From Siphonodentalium dalli (taxonomy: Eukaryota; Mollusca; Scaphopoda; Gadilida; Siphonodentaliidae), in assembly GCA_032622095.1 (NCBI GenBank), contig CP136069.1, forward strand, positions 15,236,450 to 15,300,449: 64,000 bases of DNA, written 5' to 3'. A program made the translations under genes and the position numbers. Shown here piece after piece: positions 1 to 10,205 of the stretch. Position 1 is the stretch's first letter. The number at the start of each line of letters is the position of its first letter. The notes below the pieces were generated by a model. The model searched no databases and was not told the DNA's origin. It worked only from the letters and a program-made list of their open reading frames with translations.

Positions 1-52
1 TTAAGTCTCAATGGTGTAAAATAACAGATTTTAAAAAATGATATCTGATAAC

Positions 53-182
53 CAAGCCTTGAAATAGTGTGTCTGTCATTTGCATAATGAGGTCCCCAGA
101 TATGCTATGCGGGGTATCATCACTAAATTCACCCTCTGGGAACCTCATTCTGCAAATGACAGACACACTATTTCAAGGCTTG
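53..182. repeat. Family B foldback MITE, copy B1
   Basis: Short inverted-repeat element. The left arm starts CAAGCCTTGAAATAGTGTGT and the right arm is its reverse complement, ending AATAGT...AAGGCTTG style at 182. The arms enclose the family signature GAGGTCCCCAGA / TCTGGGGACCTC and a small central stem around GCTATGCGGGG. There is no coding capacity; open frames through it are by-products of the repeat. Transposase class is unknown. Confidence 0.85.
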
Positions 183-412
183 CTGATAACTCTGAGCTTT
201 GATCGGTTCCTCGAATCAAATATTTTTTATCCCCAAACCCCGGAATGCAAATAAATAGTAATTGAGGGGCGCTTAATCGGTGTATGCATCTTTAATAACA
301 ATATGTACAGAGTGCTCAGTGAATTTCCCTGTCTGGGTGTTGATATAATCTTTAAATGGGCAGCTTCTGATTGTGGTTAGGTGATAATTACTATCCCTGT
401 GGGAATCCAAGG
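183..412. other. Non-coding dispersed repeat between B1 and B2
   Basis: No gene seen. The stretch GAGCTTTGATCGGTTCCTCG through GCATCTTTAATAAC reappears inverted near 15780-15905 and in part near 45885-45918 and 62555-62640, so it is a dispersed repeat of its own. Confidence 0.5.
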
Positions 413-666
413 CAAGCCTTGAAATAGGGTGTCTGTCATTTGCAGAATGAGGTCCCCAGAGGGTAAATTGGTGATGCTACCCCCGCATAGCGGGCTAGCA
501 TCACCAAATTCACCCTCTGGGGACCTCATTCTGCTGAGGTGTAAGCAGAATGCAGTCCCCAGAGGGTGAATTTGGTGATGCTAGCCCACTATGCGGGAGA
601 GCATCACTAAATTCACCCTCTGGGGACCTCATTCTGCAAATGACAGACACCCTATTTCAAGGCTTG
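413..666. repeat. Family B foldback MITE, double copy B2
   Basis: Two B-type hairpins joined head to tail between arms beginning GGCAAGCCTTGAAATAGGGT and ending in the complementary ATTTCAAGGCTTG. Each hairpin has the TCACCAAATTCACCCTCTGG arm and a central GCATAGCGGGC stem. Non-coding. Confidence 0.85.
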
Positions 667-899
667 ATCCAAGGATAATGGTCTGTGTAATCAATACTCA
701 TAAATTTTAAATCAATGTGCTCATAATCCTGAGACCATGCTAGCTGGGATAACACCAGAAATCCCTGCTGGGATAATGAAACTTAAGTATGGACCAACAC
801 AGCACAAATATAAATTGTTTGCCCAAAGCTTCAATAGGCCTGGAAATGGGATGCTAATACTTATGAATTGGCATTTCATAGTTTTGATATTATACCATT
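667..899. other. Non-coding, no feature recognised
   Basis: Includes an open frame at 737-1000 with no recognisable domain that runs into element Q1. I see no splice or coding signal worth calling. Confidence 0.4.
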
Positions 900-903
900 T
901 TAA

Positions 904-1588
904 AGGTACTCAATCCGATCAGACGGTCCCCATACAACAACAACAACATTTCTTCTATATACGCTTTAGTTATCAGAATCAATTTATTACAACAAAATAA
1001 TGCTAACCACTATCAACTATGGTATCAAATTTCCCAAAACTTGTTATTTATCAACATTTTGTTCCAACAAACTATGGCCGTATTATCATTAAAGTATCAC
1101 GAAATTTGACCATATTACCACTTGATTTTAGAGTTATCCATCTTCATCCGCAATTTTGTCCGAGACCCTCCGTTTGACCACTTGTTTCTGGGCCTCATAT
1201 TATTACACATCTCGAGAAATAACAAACTTCAAAATTTTTTAAATCTATTCATTTTCACCACTGATAATTTTTAGTAGTCCAGTAAAAGGTCGACGAGAAG
1301 ATAATTTAAATGCGGATGAAAATGGATAACTCTAAAATCAAGTGGCTTTTTTATGTCAAATATTTGACAAACCGGCAAAATTTCGTTCAACAAAATGTTG
1401 ATAAATAACAGATAACCTTTACTGCAGGTTATCTGAGTGTTGAAGGTTTTCTCTGGAGTTTTTTCTCGATTTTTTTGCCAATAACAGGTTTTGGGCAAAT
1501 TATTCGATTCTGATAACTGGAGCGCCATTTAAAAAAATAGTTGTTGGAATCTGATGATATGGAGACCATCGAATCAGATTGAGTACCT
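904..1588. mobile_element. Family Q MITE-like element Q1
   Basis: A 685-bp element bounded by AGGTACTCAATC on the left and GATTGAGTACCT on the right, with TTAA just outside both ends (900-903 and 1589-1592). The TTAA flanks suggest a piggyBac-type target, but a shorter TA target cannot be excluded. Related copies are 19578-20563 (Q2) and about 15915-16665 (Q3). The right end lies about 13 bases inside the intron that follows the laminin-G exon. No transposase is encoded. Confidence 0.65.
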
Positions 1589-1605
1589 TTAACCTTGATC
1601 TTTAC

Positions 1606-1807
1606 CTGAACTGGAGATGTCCATCTAACAACAGAAGAGCAATAAAATCTCCATCTGCGTCTGGATGCTCAGAACTGAACAGTAATAATCCATTCCTTGA
1701 TTCAGGTGAGAATTCTACCACAATATTAAACTCCTTGTGAGCTTTCTCTAGAGGTGAGAAGGACAGATATCCCAGTCCGTCAAACCGAGGGTATCTCACA
1801 TCATAAT
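1606..1807 (-). CDS. Exon: N-terminal part of a laminin-G domain (agrin/pikachurin/perlecan-type matrix protein)
   Basis: Internal coding exon of about 67 codons. The upstream side has a TTTGTTTCAG acceptor (AG at 1809-1808); the downstream side reads TTCAG|GTAAAG (donor from 1605). It enters in phase 1 and leaves in phase 2. The translation has the beta-strand pattern of a laminin-G domain: FDGLGYLSFSPL, then FNIVVEFSPESRNGLLLFSS, then GDFIALLLLDGHLQFR. This matches the start of LG domains in agrin, pikachurin and perlecan (family knowledge), which bind dystroglycan, heparan sulphate or other matrix partners outside the cell. The rest of the domain must lie below position 1. The phase and order fit the EGF exon at 12242-12790. 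Which orthologue this is cannot be decided from 67 residues. Confidence 0.88.
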
Positions 1808-2137
1808 CTGAAACAAAGTACATGAAATTCAAGCAAATAATAACAGAGTTCCAATCACAGGACAATAATTGAAGCAGTAATAATAAGGAGTGATTCCCTG
1901 CATTTTATATCCATGCCTGCGAACCGTGACCATATGGTGTAACAGCGGTACGCGTGGTGTGTTGAAGTGTTAACTTTACTGCAGTGTTAACCCTTTACCC
2001 AACAAACCGGCCAAAACCGGCCAAATAAAGCTTCAACAGCCTAAAATATCTTCGGTCTGTCTCAATAGAACCATACAAATATGGATATCATTGGAACCGG
2101 CTCATTGGCCACATTGTGATAGTTACAGTTATACCCT

Positions 2138-2145
2138 GTGCCAAT
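2138..2145. repeat. hAT target-site duplication, left copy
   Basis: GTGCCAAT directly before the hAT left end. The identical 8 bases follow the right end at 8778-8785, and the uninterrupted sequence CTGTGCCAATGCATTC is seen in sister MITEs at 43140 and 47115. Confidence 0.93.
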
Positions 2146-2162
2146 TAGAGCTGGGCGGTTTT
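2146..2162. repeat. hAT left terminal inverted repeat
   Basis: TAGAGCTGGGCGGTTTT, exact reverse complement of the right end. Confidence 0.93.
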
Positions 2163-2403
2163 GCGGTTTTTACCGTAAGTTCGGTGTTTCCTCCACCACT
2201 AAAAACCGAACCGAACATTTAGAAGAAAACCGTCATCGGCGATCTTTCTTGGTTGACTACTGACCGTATTTCACCGGTCAGCGGGACGGTCGGAAATTAT
2301 ACTCGCCGGTCCGCCGGAAGTTATTAATCGACTTCCGTTTCCAAGCGAGATAGGTGACTCGAAAAAATCAACTCGTCTCGACAACGATGTCATAATTCTC
2401 ATA

Positions 2404-4368
2404 ATGTCGAGTACGAAAAGCAAATGGCTACGATTTTTCAATAAAAAAAATAATAAACTTTCATCTTGTAAATTATGTATCAAAGAAATATCGGCGGAGC
2501 ACGGAAACACGTCAAACTTGCGGCCACATATCCAAAGAAAACACAAAAAAGAATTCGTTGAGATACAAACTGAAATTGAAAGCGAGAGTCAGCTTCAAGT
2601 TGAAAAGACCGCCACTTCTTCTGGGCTTATATGTAGAAAACGGAAATCTGAATCTGTTGTAACTGATAGTAGAGAAACGAAACAAGGAAGAATAACTGGA
2701 TATTTGGGATCACATGGTATTTGGGATAAGAAAGATGCCAGAAGATTGCAATCAGACAATCTCATAGTACAAATGATTTGTCTAGATTATCAACCTATGT
2801 CAATCGTAGAAGATGAAGGATTCCTCAAGCTTATAAATTATCTTCAGCCGTGTTATAAGCCACCAACAAGACGTGAATTGCGATCAGTTCTCATCCCAGG
2901 AATGTACCAAACAAAAAAAGCAGAAATTCTCGAGGAGCTAAAGCAAGCAGAATTATTTGGATTAACTACTGACCATTGGACTTCCAGAGCGAATGACGCA
3001 TATATGGCCATAACATGCAATTTTCTCAATTCTGATTTTGAACTGAAGGATTATTGTCTCGCCATTACTCATACCCCAGACTCACATACAGCTGTTAATA
3101 TATCGACGGATTTAACAAATTGTGTTGAAAACTGGATAAGGGACAAAGGGAAAAAATGCAAAGTGTATGTGGTTTCGGATAATGCTTCCAATATGGTCGC
3201 TGCTGCAAAATTATTGCCATCTCATTTCACAACTCTGCGCTGTTTCGCACATACCCTCCAACTTGTAATTAAAGACAGTCTTAAAAAGTTTCCTGCCACT
3301 CAGAAAATAATAGCGAAGTGTAAAACTATTGTGACATATTATCATCATAGTTCTCAAGCCACACATAAACTCAAAGAAATGCAAAGAACAATGGGGTTGA
3401 AGGAACATAAGCTAAAAACAGAGTGCGAAACCCGATGGAACTCGACGTACTATATGATGGAAAGATTAGTACAAGAAAAAGAACCTCTGTCTGCAGTAAT
3501 TGCATCCATCGCTAAATTGCCAAATCTTAATGCATTTGAATGGAAAACGGCAGCTGAATATGTCAAGGCATTGAAACCTCTGGAAAATGCAACAACAATG
3601 CTCTCGTCTGCAAAGTTTGCCACCACATCCATGATCATACCAGTTCTGAACACTGTCGTAGATGAACTGTCCTGTTCTGTATTGAATGACTTTGGCAAAA
3701 CTGTTACATGTAACATCAATAGCAGGTGGCCTGACTATGAGAAAAATGCACTATATGCTGTTTCAACATGTATTGATCCCAGATTTAAACTACATGCCTT
3801 TTCATGTGACAATCTGAAATGTACTGCCAGACAAATGTTGTTAGACCAACTGTTTTCACACTGTAACAAAGACACCAAACTTGTGACCAAAGATAAAGAG
3901 ACATGTTCAGAATCAGAGGAAAATGTTGACTCTGTTGAGGAAGTTCAAATAACTCATGCTACTCCATCTACTTCCTCCACAGTCTCAGTATCAGAAAAGG
4001 GTAAAGAGGAGACAGTTCCTAAGCGTGATTTCTGGGCTACGTTAAAAAAAAAAGTGGCGAAGAAAAAGGAGCCAACGAAAGGAGATGAAGATGAACTTAG
4101 AGCAGTGCTACTGTTTGAAACTGACCATTACCTTGAAGAAGATCCCATTGAACCAACAGATTGCCCGTTCAGTTGGTGGCAGAACAATAAAAGACAATAC
4201 AAACATCTTGCAGACTTTGCCAGGTCTCTGTTGTTCATTCCTGGAACATCTGTTCCCAGTGAAAGGATTTTTAGTAAATCAGGCTTAGTTCTGTCAGACA
4301 GAAGATGCAGCTTGAAGCCTATTCACGCAGAAATGCTTGTATTCCTAAATCATAATTTGAGATGTTGA
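2404..4368 (+). CDS. hAT-family transposase with BED zinc finger, 654 residues, intact
   Basis: DDE-type hAT transposase that would cut and paste the surrounding element. An N-terminal BED finger has C22, C25, H42, H47 (CKLC...HIQRKH). A basic stretch (KRKSE, about residues 79-84) may act in nuclear import. The RNase-H fold carries TTDHWTS with D190, VVSDNASNM with D259, the C280-x2-H283 pair (CFAH), and the R344-W345 motif (ETRWNS). The C-terminal dimerisation block FARSLLFIPGTSVPSERIFS supplies the third acidic residue, E620. All three catalytic acids are present and there is no stop or frameshift. ATG at 2404 is chosen because the BED finger begins a few residues later; it lies about 260 bp from the left end. 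The frame is single-exon. Length and layout fit ZBED-like/Ac-type animal hAT proteins. Confidence 0.95.
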   Translation: MSSTKSKWLRFFNKKNNKLSSCKLCIKEISAEHGNTSNLRPHIQRKHKKEFVEIQTEIESESQLQVEKTATSSGLICRKRKSESVVTDSRETKQGRITGYLGSHGIWDKKDARRLQSDNLIVQMICLDYQPMSIVEDEGFLKLINYLQPCYKPPTRRELRSVLIPGMYQTKKAEILEELKQAELFGLTTDHWTSRANDAYMAITCNFLNSDFELKDYCLAITHTPDSHTAVNISTDLTNCVENWIRDKGKKCKVYVVSDNASNMVAAAKLLPSHFTTLRCFAHTLQLVIKDSLKKFPATQKIIAKCKTIVTYYHHSSQATHKLKEMQRTMGLKEHKLKTECETRWNSTYYMMERLVQEKEPLSAVIASIAKLPNLNAFEWKTAAEYVKALKPLENATTMLSSAKFATTSMIIPVLNTVVDELSCSVLNDFGKTVTCNINSRWPDYEKNALYAVSTCIDPRFKLHAFSCDNLKCTARQMLLDQLFSHCNKDTKLVTKDKETCSESEENVDSVEEVQITHATPSTSSTVSVSEKGKEETVPKRDFWATLKKKVAKKKEPTKGDEDELRAVLLFETDHYLEEDPIEPTDCPFSWWQNNKRQYKHLADFARSLLFIPGTSVPSERIFSKSGLVLSDRRCSLKPIHAEMLVFLNHNLRC

Positions 4369-4443
4369 TTCCATTTGAAATTGGAATACAAGCATTTCTG
4401 CATCAATAGGCTTCAATACTCAATAGGCTTCAAGCCTTCAAGC
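4309..4443 (+). repeat. Inverted repeat covering the end of the transposase gene
   Basis: The last coding bases (GCAGCTTGAAGCCTATT...GAAATGCTTGTATTCC, 4309-4350) are followed after the stop by an imperfect inverted copy (GGAATACAAGCATTTCTGC at 4382-4400, then a partly duplicated AATAGGCTTCAA segment to 4443). A transcript would fold into a hairpin at its 3' end. It could be a chance local inversion. Confidence 0.7.
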
Positions 4444-5609
4444 TGCTATTGTTGTCAATTTGTTGAATGAACTTGAATCATCAGTCATCATGATATCAAT
4501 GTGAATTATGCGACCCAAATGAAAATATTCATTTAGTTTAAGACTTTAAGTTAATGAACTGCAGTTAAACAGTGTTACAATATATTTTAATTTGTTTTAA
4601 AGTCATTAGCTTCACTCCCGGTGGGTATATATTTCATGTCAGACAGAACTGTATCCGATATACCATAAGAAAGGTCATAAAAAACTAGAAATAAAACCCC
4701 AAGGTTGCATATTATTGATGCGGTATTCGCCCCGTATTAAATTGTTGAAAACTGCGGTCAGAGTAAGAAATCTTCTCAGATACAACCACATTTTCGGCGC
4801 GAATCATCGCGTGGAGGTCATGGAATTATATTCGGAAGAAATCGGAACCGCCCGAAAAACGACGATCGGCTGGCACGCACGGTTAAGAGAACAGCCAAAA
4901 CAATAGCCGACATGTCGATAACCGAAAGTAGATTCAACAAAACACAAACTAGATAATGTGATTATGTCTTGATTTTTGCATCGATATCTCATGTTTTCTA
5001 ATTGAAATGTCGAGAATTAATTGGCAACTAACAAAGTGTACACACTGTGTATATGTTATATATGGATTGTTTGCAAATTTAGGCGTGAATGGGTATTCGT
5101 GCACAGCATGCAAAATACGATTGGCACACCTCCGAACCGATCAGCTGATCCAGGTCGTCATGCTTCTCATCGATTGAAAATAAACAAATCGGGGAATTCC
5201 TGCCCTTCTTATCAAACGTCAACACATTTGGTCGAATTTAAGATGAAGTTATCTGCAATGGCATTATTGACTTATGTAAATGGAAATTATTAGCAATATT
5301 TCAAACGCAGAGAGTGCATGAACCACCGATCGATCTATAAATTATAATAGCCCAATCGGGCTGAACTAGATCGATTGGTCTTCCTGGCATAGTGGTTGCT
5401 GCTGTAAGAGAGGGAACTCTAAATTTCTTAAATATTAAAATTTTGTTTGTTTTCAGATTTGTACAAGTTTATAATGAATATTACTAGTAAAAAAATATAC
5501 CATTGTCTTTCATTAGTTTCAAAATAAATGAGAATTTTTTTTAATTGGTAGAAACAGCTGGTCGAAAGAACAATTTAGAGTACTCCCCTTATCCCAGATT
5601 CACTTTATA
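4444..5609 (+). other. hAT 3' region, non-coding part 1
   Basis: Inside the hAT, after the transposase. Short open frames (for example 4715-4906 and 5021-5293) have no recognisable domains. No polyadenylation site could be fixed with confidence. Confidence 0.5.
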
Positions 5610-7765
5610 GTAGCTAATTACACTTAAGCATAAATTATTTATGCTTAAGCATAATTAACTTACGATCAGCGTAATACATTTGAATTACGCTTGAGTGTTA
5701 TTGGGTTCATCAGCTATCTCACCTCTATGGGAGGAAGCCAAATTAACATTTAATAAATAATTGAGCTAAAGCCCCCCCCCCCCAATCAAGGAATCTCTAA
5801 TTACACTTAAGTGCAATAAGAATATTTCTTATCGCGCTTAAGTGCAATAAGAAGATTCCTTATTGCGCTTAGAGATTCCTTATTGCGCTTAAGTGAAATA
5901 CGATATTCCTTTTTGTGCTTAAGTGCAATAAGATATTCCTTATTGTGCTAAGCGCAATTAGATATTTCCTTATTGAACTTAATCGCAATTATATCTTCCC
6001 TTATTATATCGCTTAAGCTCAATTATATCGCTTAAGCTCTATTATTTATTAAATGTTAATTTGGCTCCCCATAATTATACCTCATGTATATTGGTATAAC
6101 CTGATGTAGGTTACTGGCATTAGTAATGCGGTTGCATCCATTTCAGCTTGAGGGGAGTTCAATGAGAGTGTATATGAATTACGTTTAAGCGTACTTCATT
6201 TACGCTTAAGCGCGGAACTCATTTACACTTAAGCATAATTAATATGAATAATGCTTAAGCAAATACCTAACTCCAACTGATTTCCTCTGTCTGAATAATT
6301 GAGTCCATCTCATAGTATATGGGGGAGTCTAAACCGATGTTTGATTGATGTCTTATTGCCAGAGTAAATTTGAGTTTAGAGGAAATCGCATGGGAGACAG
6401 CCTTTTCAAATATATTATTTATTAGTGTAAATCAATTGCGCTCAAGCGCCAAAAATATGTGTCTAATAATATATTTGCGCTTTAGCATAAAATTGCCATA
6501 AATGTGATCTATTATATGGGAGGCCCTTTTCACATTTATTATTTATTTACGCTTAAGCGCAAATAACCTCTATCATTTGCAATTAAGCAAATAGATCATA
6601 TTTGCGCTTAAGCGCAAATCATTTGCACTTAAGCGCAAATAAAAATCAATATGCAATGATCCCCCCTGAATTAATTTTACATGGCACAGGCCTAAACACA
6701 TCACTAAAGTTGATATAGCCCCACCATATGAGGGAAACAATCCCCCAGAAACCCCAAGATCTGTTTTATGACCATGGAAATGATATAGATCTGTGTAGGA
6801 TATGTCTCTTTTATAAAATATACTATATCTCTGGGATGGCGACACAAATTCTTGGGGACAGGGATGCTGATATTATGAAAATAGGGTTTTTCCCCAACTT
6901 CAAGTCAATGAGTACACCATATGAGGGAAGCAAACCCCAGTAACCCCTAATTCCCTATTTATGGCCATGGAAATGGTATATATCTGTGCAGGAGATAATA
7001 AAATATACATGAGCTCTGGGAGTGGGGCACCAAATCTTGGGACACCAGGGACAGAGATGCTGATATGCATATGGAAATATGTTTTTTCTTCAACTTCGAG
7101 TCTGTATGGGGCTATTACTATGGGCCCATGCTAATATAATATGAGATGGACTCAATCATTCACATCAGAGGGATGTAATGGAGTGTTAGGTATTTGCGCT
7201 TAAGCGCAAATAAATTGATAGACACATATTTGTGCTTAAGCGCAAATGATTTACGCTTTAGCACAAATATTTGCGCTTAATGATTTATGCTTAAGCACAA
7301 ATATTTGCGCTTAAGCGCAAATAAATAATAAATGTGAAAAGGGCCTCCATACTATTTCCGCTAAAGCGCATATGATTTGTATTTAAGTATAAATGATTTG
7401 CTCTTAAGTGCAAATGATTTACACTTAAGCGTAAATGATTTGCGATTAAGCAGAATCAGAATAAATGTGAAAACGGCTTCTCGTATAATCGCTTAAGCAT
7501 AATTCATTTATGATTAAGTGCAATTAATCTATCAATGAAAATAAATGACCAGTGAGCTTAAGCGTAAATCAATTACGCTTAAGCACACTTTAATCAATTA
7601 CGCTTAAGCACACTAGTCATAATTCTATTACTCATAGGAGTAATGCGTTATCTACATCATACGGTTAAGCGTAAGTGAAGTACGCTTTATATGTGTGCAT
7701 TACACCTGAGTGTAATACATTACGCTTAATTGTAATTCACTTACGCTAATGTGCAATTAGCTAAT
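5610..7765. repeat. Array of CTTAAG-centred imperfect palindromes inside the hAT
   Basis: Dozens of copies of a palindromic core, best form TTTGCGCTTAAGCGCAAA with many variants (ATTACGCTTAAGCGTAAT, TTATGCTTAAGCATAA). At 5800-6030 they repeat at about 30-37 bp with CTTATT and AATAAG arms, so each unit is itself a hairpin. Larger inverted repeats frame them, for example GCCAAATTAACATTTAATAA near 5738 against its complement near 6045. No open frame. Function unknown; the strand could extrude cruciforms. Confidence 0.85.
5771..5783 (+). repeat. Poly-C tract
   Basis: Run of about 13 C inside the hAT. Similar mononucleotide runs occur at 10577, 13612, 20077, 44850 and 56692; their exact length is unreliable in any assembly. 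Confidence 0.8.
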
Positions 7766-8760
7766 ACATGTGAAAAAGGCTTTCCATTATAGTTATCATC
7801 CATCAGAATGAATAGTGCTTACTAAAGCTTGACAACAGAATTTGCCATTAAAAACATTTCATGGCCAATGAGCTAACAAATGTTCTGTACTGGCATATTG
7901 AATACCAATTATTTGTACTAGTGTACAGGTATAATGTAATTAAACAGTTTTGAGTTACAAAAGTAAGACAACTCTTTCTGCACGGTACTGTGCTTGCGGC
8001 CAGATTGATGTAAAAATTCGGTCAATGCGCTTACAATTTTCTATAAATAGTAACATTTTGGAATTATTACCTCTCGATCACTGTTCGATTATAATCTTTG
8101 CCACTAACTCGGCCAATGTTCTTCCGTTTGTGATTTCACGCAATAATTCCCTTTCTATTCCTTTCCTGTCGAATTGACTACCGATTGCGATGTCAATTTG
8201 TTTTTCGCTTTAATATTCTGATGTGCATGACGCTATTCCAGCGAACGGTCATCCTCCCTAGAAGCCATTTCTGAGAACGAAACCCGATTCAATCCCAATC
8301 GAGTCGGAAGTGCTCGGGCATTTCCGTGACTGCACAAGACAACGCATCGGTTTGTATTTTCGTGTTATTATGGTGAGATTAATCGGGACGATTGATGAAT
8401 ATAAATAGTTAGCCGAATGGCCGTATAATGTGTACAAACTGACTTCAGGATGGGGGATTTCGTGTATCTGAGTTATTTTATTCACTCTTCCCACAGAATG
8501 ACGCAGGGAACTCAATTGTGAGGTTCAATTTACGTTTCACATCACTTTAAGTTTAAGTTTATTTTTTGTTGTTATTACAGAATCATATTTTTAGTTCTGT
8601 TTGCTTTATTTTTACATGATTTTGAATAAATTTAATTATTTTATGAAAACAGTTATCAATTCCCATTTGTTCAAGCCTTGTTAGGAAAATTACCGAAATC
8701 GAAACCGAACCGAGGTTTTTCTTAGTAAAAAACCGAAATTGAAAACCGAGCCTGAAAAAA
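7766..8760 (+). other. hAT 3' region, non-coding part 2 and subterminal repeats
   Basis: No gene seen. The last 100 bp are rich in AAACCGAA/CGGTTTT-type repeats matching those near the left end, the usual place for hAT transposase binding. Confidence 0.55.
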
Positions 8761-8785
8761 AAAACCGCCCAGCTCTAGTGCCAAT
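8761..8785. repeat. hAT right terminal repeat plus right target duplication
   Basis: AAAACCGCCCAGCTCTA (8761-8777) is the reverse complement of the left end; GTGCCAAT (8778-8785) is the second target copy, after which the interrupted MITE sequence GCATTCTC resumes. Confidence 0.93.
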
Positions 8786-9147
8786 GCATTCTCTTATATA
8801 TGCGAGTCGACCATAGGTCGCCTCGCATATATAAGAGAATGCATTGGCCTAAAAAAAATCTTTTTTTACCATTTTTTCTTACATTCTTTAACAATTTTAT
8901 AATTTTTAATGTGTTAAGCCAATGCATTCTCTTATATATGCGAGGCGACCTATGGTCGACTCGCATATATAAGAGAATGCATTGGCACAGGGCCCTTCTG
9001 TTGGGTAAAGGGTTAATACTGCAGTATTACCTGGCTGACACCACGTTAGTATACCGGTAGACGTTTTCCAAGGAAATTTCAAAAGTAACTGACCTGATAT
9101 TTAAGAACAAAGATCTTAAACCTTCAAAACAGATGTTCAAACACGTA

Positions 9148-9509
9148 CCCTGCGGGACAAAACAAGTGTCCACTTAACGTGATGCAGTTAGCGTTGCCAC
9201 CGCGGCTGAAATGCAACTACACCGCGGCTGCACCAGCTAACTACAGTTGGGCCATGGTGTAGTTGCCGCGGTGTACGTTCATTAAACTGAAAAAAGATGA
9301 TACAAACCAGAAATCTAACCACGGTGTACATGCAGTTCAGCCGGGTGTAGTTGCCTTTCGGCCGCAGTGTACTTGCTGTTCGGCTGTGGTGTACTTGCCG
9401 TTCGGCCACGGTGCTCAACTGCAGTTACATTACATGTACAAACTCTGACACCGCGGCCGAACGGCAAATACACCGCGGTGCCAATGGACACTTGTTTTGT
9501 CCAGTGGGG
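9148..9509. mobile_element. Family D GC-rich foldback MITE, copy D1
   Basis: Ends CCCTGCGGGACAAAACAAGT and ACTTGTTTTGTCCAGTGGGG, with TA on both sides (9146-9147, 9510-9511). The interior is a run of ACCGCGG / CCGTTCGGCC / GTGTACTTGCC motifs in both orientations with an AT-richer middle (AACTGAAAAAAGATGATAC). Sister copies: D2-D5. Codon-like translations of it are artefacts. Confidence 0.85.
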
Positions 9510-9743
9510 TACTTAGAATACTGGACATTTCTCAGTGAATTTAAGTCAACTATGGCATCATTCGGCTATAGTTTCGACATCAAATCCTTCTTTGTCGTTG
9601 AGACTTTGATGTGTTTTTCTGATATATAGGGAGATAAAATTGATAGTGGAAGACAAATGTTTCAGAAGACATACAGTACATCTAAGTTACAACCTCTGAA
9701 TATTAAGAGTAAGAATATTTATTGAATGTGCTGATTTGTTTAA

Positions 9744-10201
9744 CCCTTTGAGTGCCAGGTCCGATTTTTGTATCAACCCATATACCCTGTGCCAATGCAT
9801 TCTCTTATATATGCGAGTCGACCATAGGTCGCCTCGCATATATAAGAGAATGCATTGGCCTAACAATTTTTCATCATTTGTTATTATTTTTTACAATTTT
9901 AATAATTTTTTCTTATATTCTTTAACAGACTTATTCTGTAGGTTTAGTGCCAGGGAATCTCACATTTTTCATGGGCATCAAAATTATTACTATGAATATT
10001 TGGTGATAGTTTTGAGTTATAACATTCCCCTAAGGTTTTATCCAGTTTGTTTTCGCTATAGCATGCTTAAGCATACCCAAAAAAATTTAACCCAAAAAAA
10101 TCTTTTAAAAAACCATTGTTTTTATTTTTTTATTTTTTTTAGGGCCGATTTTACAGACCGTAAATTAGGGCCGATAAGATCGGCCTCTGGCACTGAAAGG
10201 G
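9744..10201. mobile_element. piggyBac-like MITE P2a
   Basis: Left end CCCTTTGAGTGCCAGGTCCG, right end complementary (CTGGCACTGAAAGGG), TTAA on both sides (9740-9743, 10202-10205). Contains one GCATTCTCTTATATA hairpin shared with family P1 and an AT-rich middle. 458 bp, non-coding. Confidence 0.88.
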
Positions 10202-10205
10202 TTAA

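Larger units (their letters stand above)
2146..8777 (+). mobile_element. Complete autonomous-looking hAT transposon
   Basis: A 6632-bp element with identical 17-bp terminal inverted repeats TAGAGCTGGGCGGTTTT and a perfect 8-bp target duplication, the diagnostic length for hAT. Both subterminal regions carry repeats of CGGTTTTT / AACCGAA, plausible transposase sites. It contains one intact transposase gene (2404-4368) and a long 3' region of about 4.4 kb that no known hAT function requires, dominated by CTTAAG palindromes at 5610-7765. Perfect flanks and an unbroken reading frame suggest recent insertion and possible activity; that is inference. Confidence 0.92.
1991..9012. mobile_element. piggyBac-like MITE P1a, split by a hAT transposon
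   Basis: Ends CCCTTTACCCAACA and its inverted copy TGTTGGGTAAAGGG, flanked by TTAA at 1987-1990 and 9013-9016. CCC...GGG ends with a TTAA target are the piggyBac hallmark (family knowledge). Removing the hAT and one target copy leaves about 382 bp, close to the 408 bp of P1b (42988-43395). The interior holds two hairpins of CCAATGCATTCTCTTATATA around a GTCGACCATAGGTCGCC-like loop. Non-autonomous; no transposase of its own. Confidence 0.85.
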
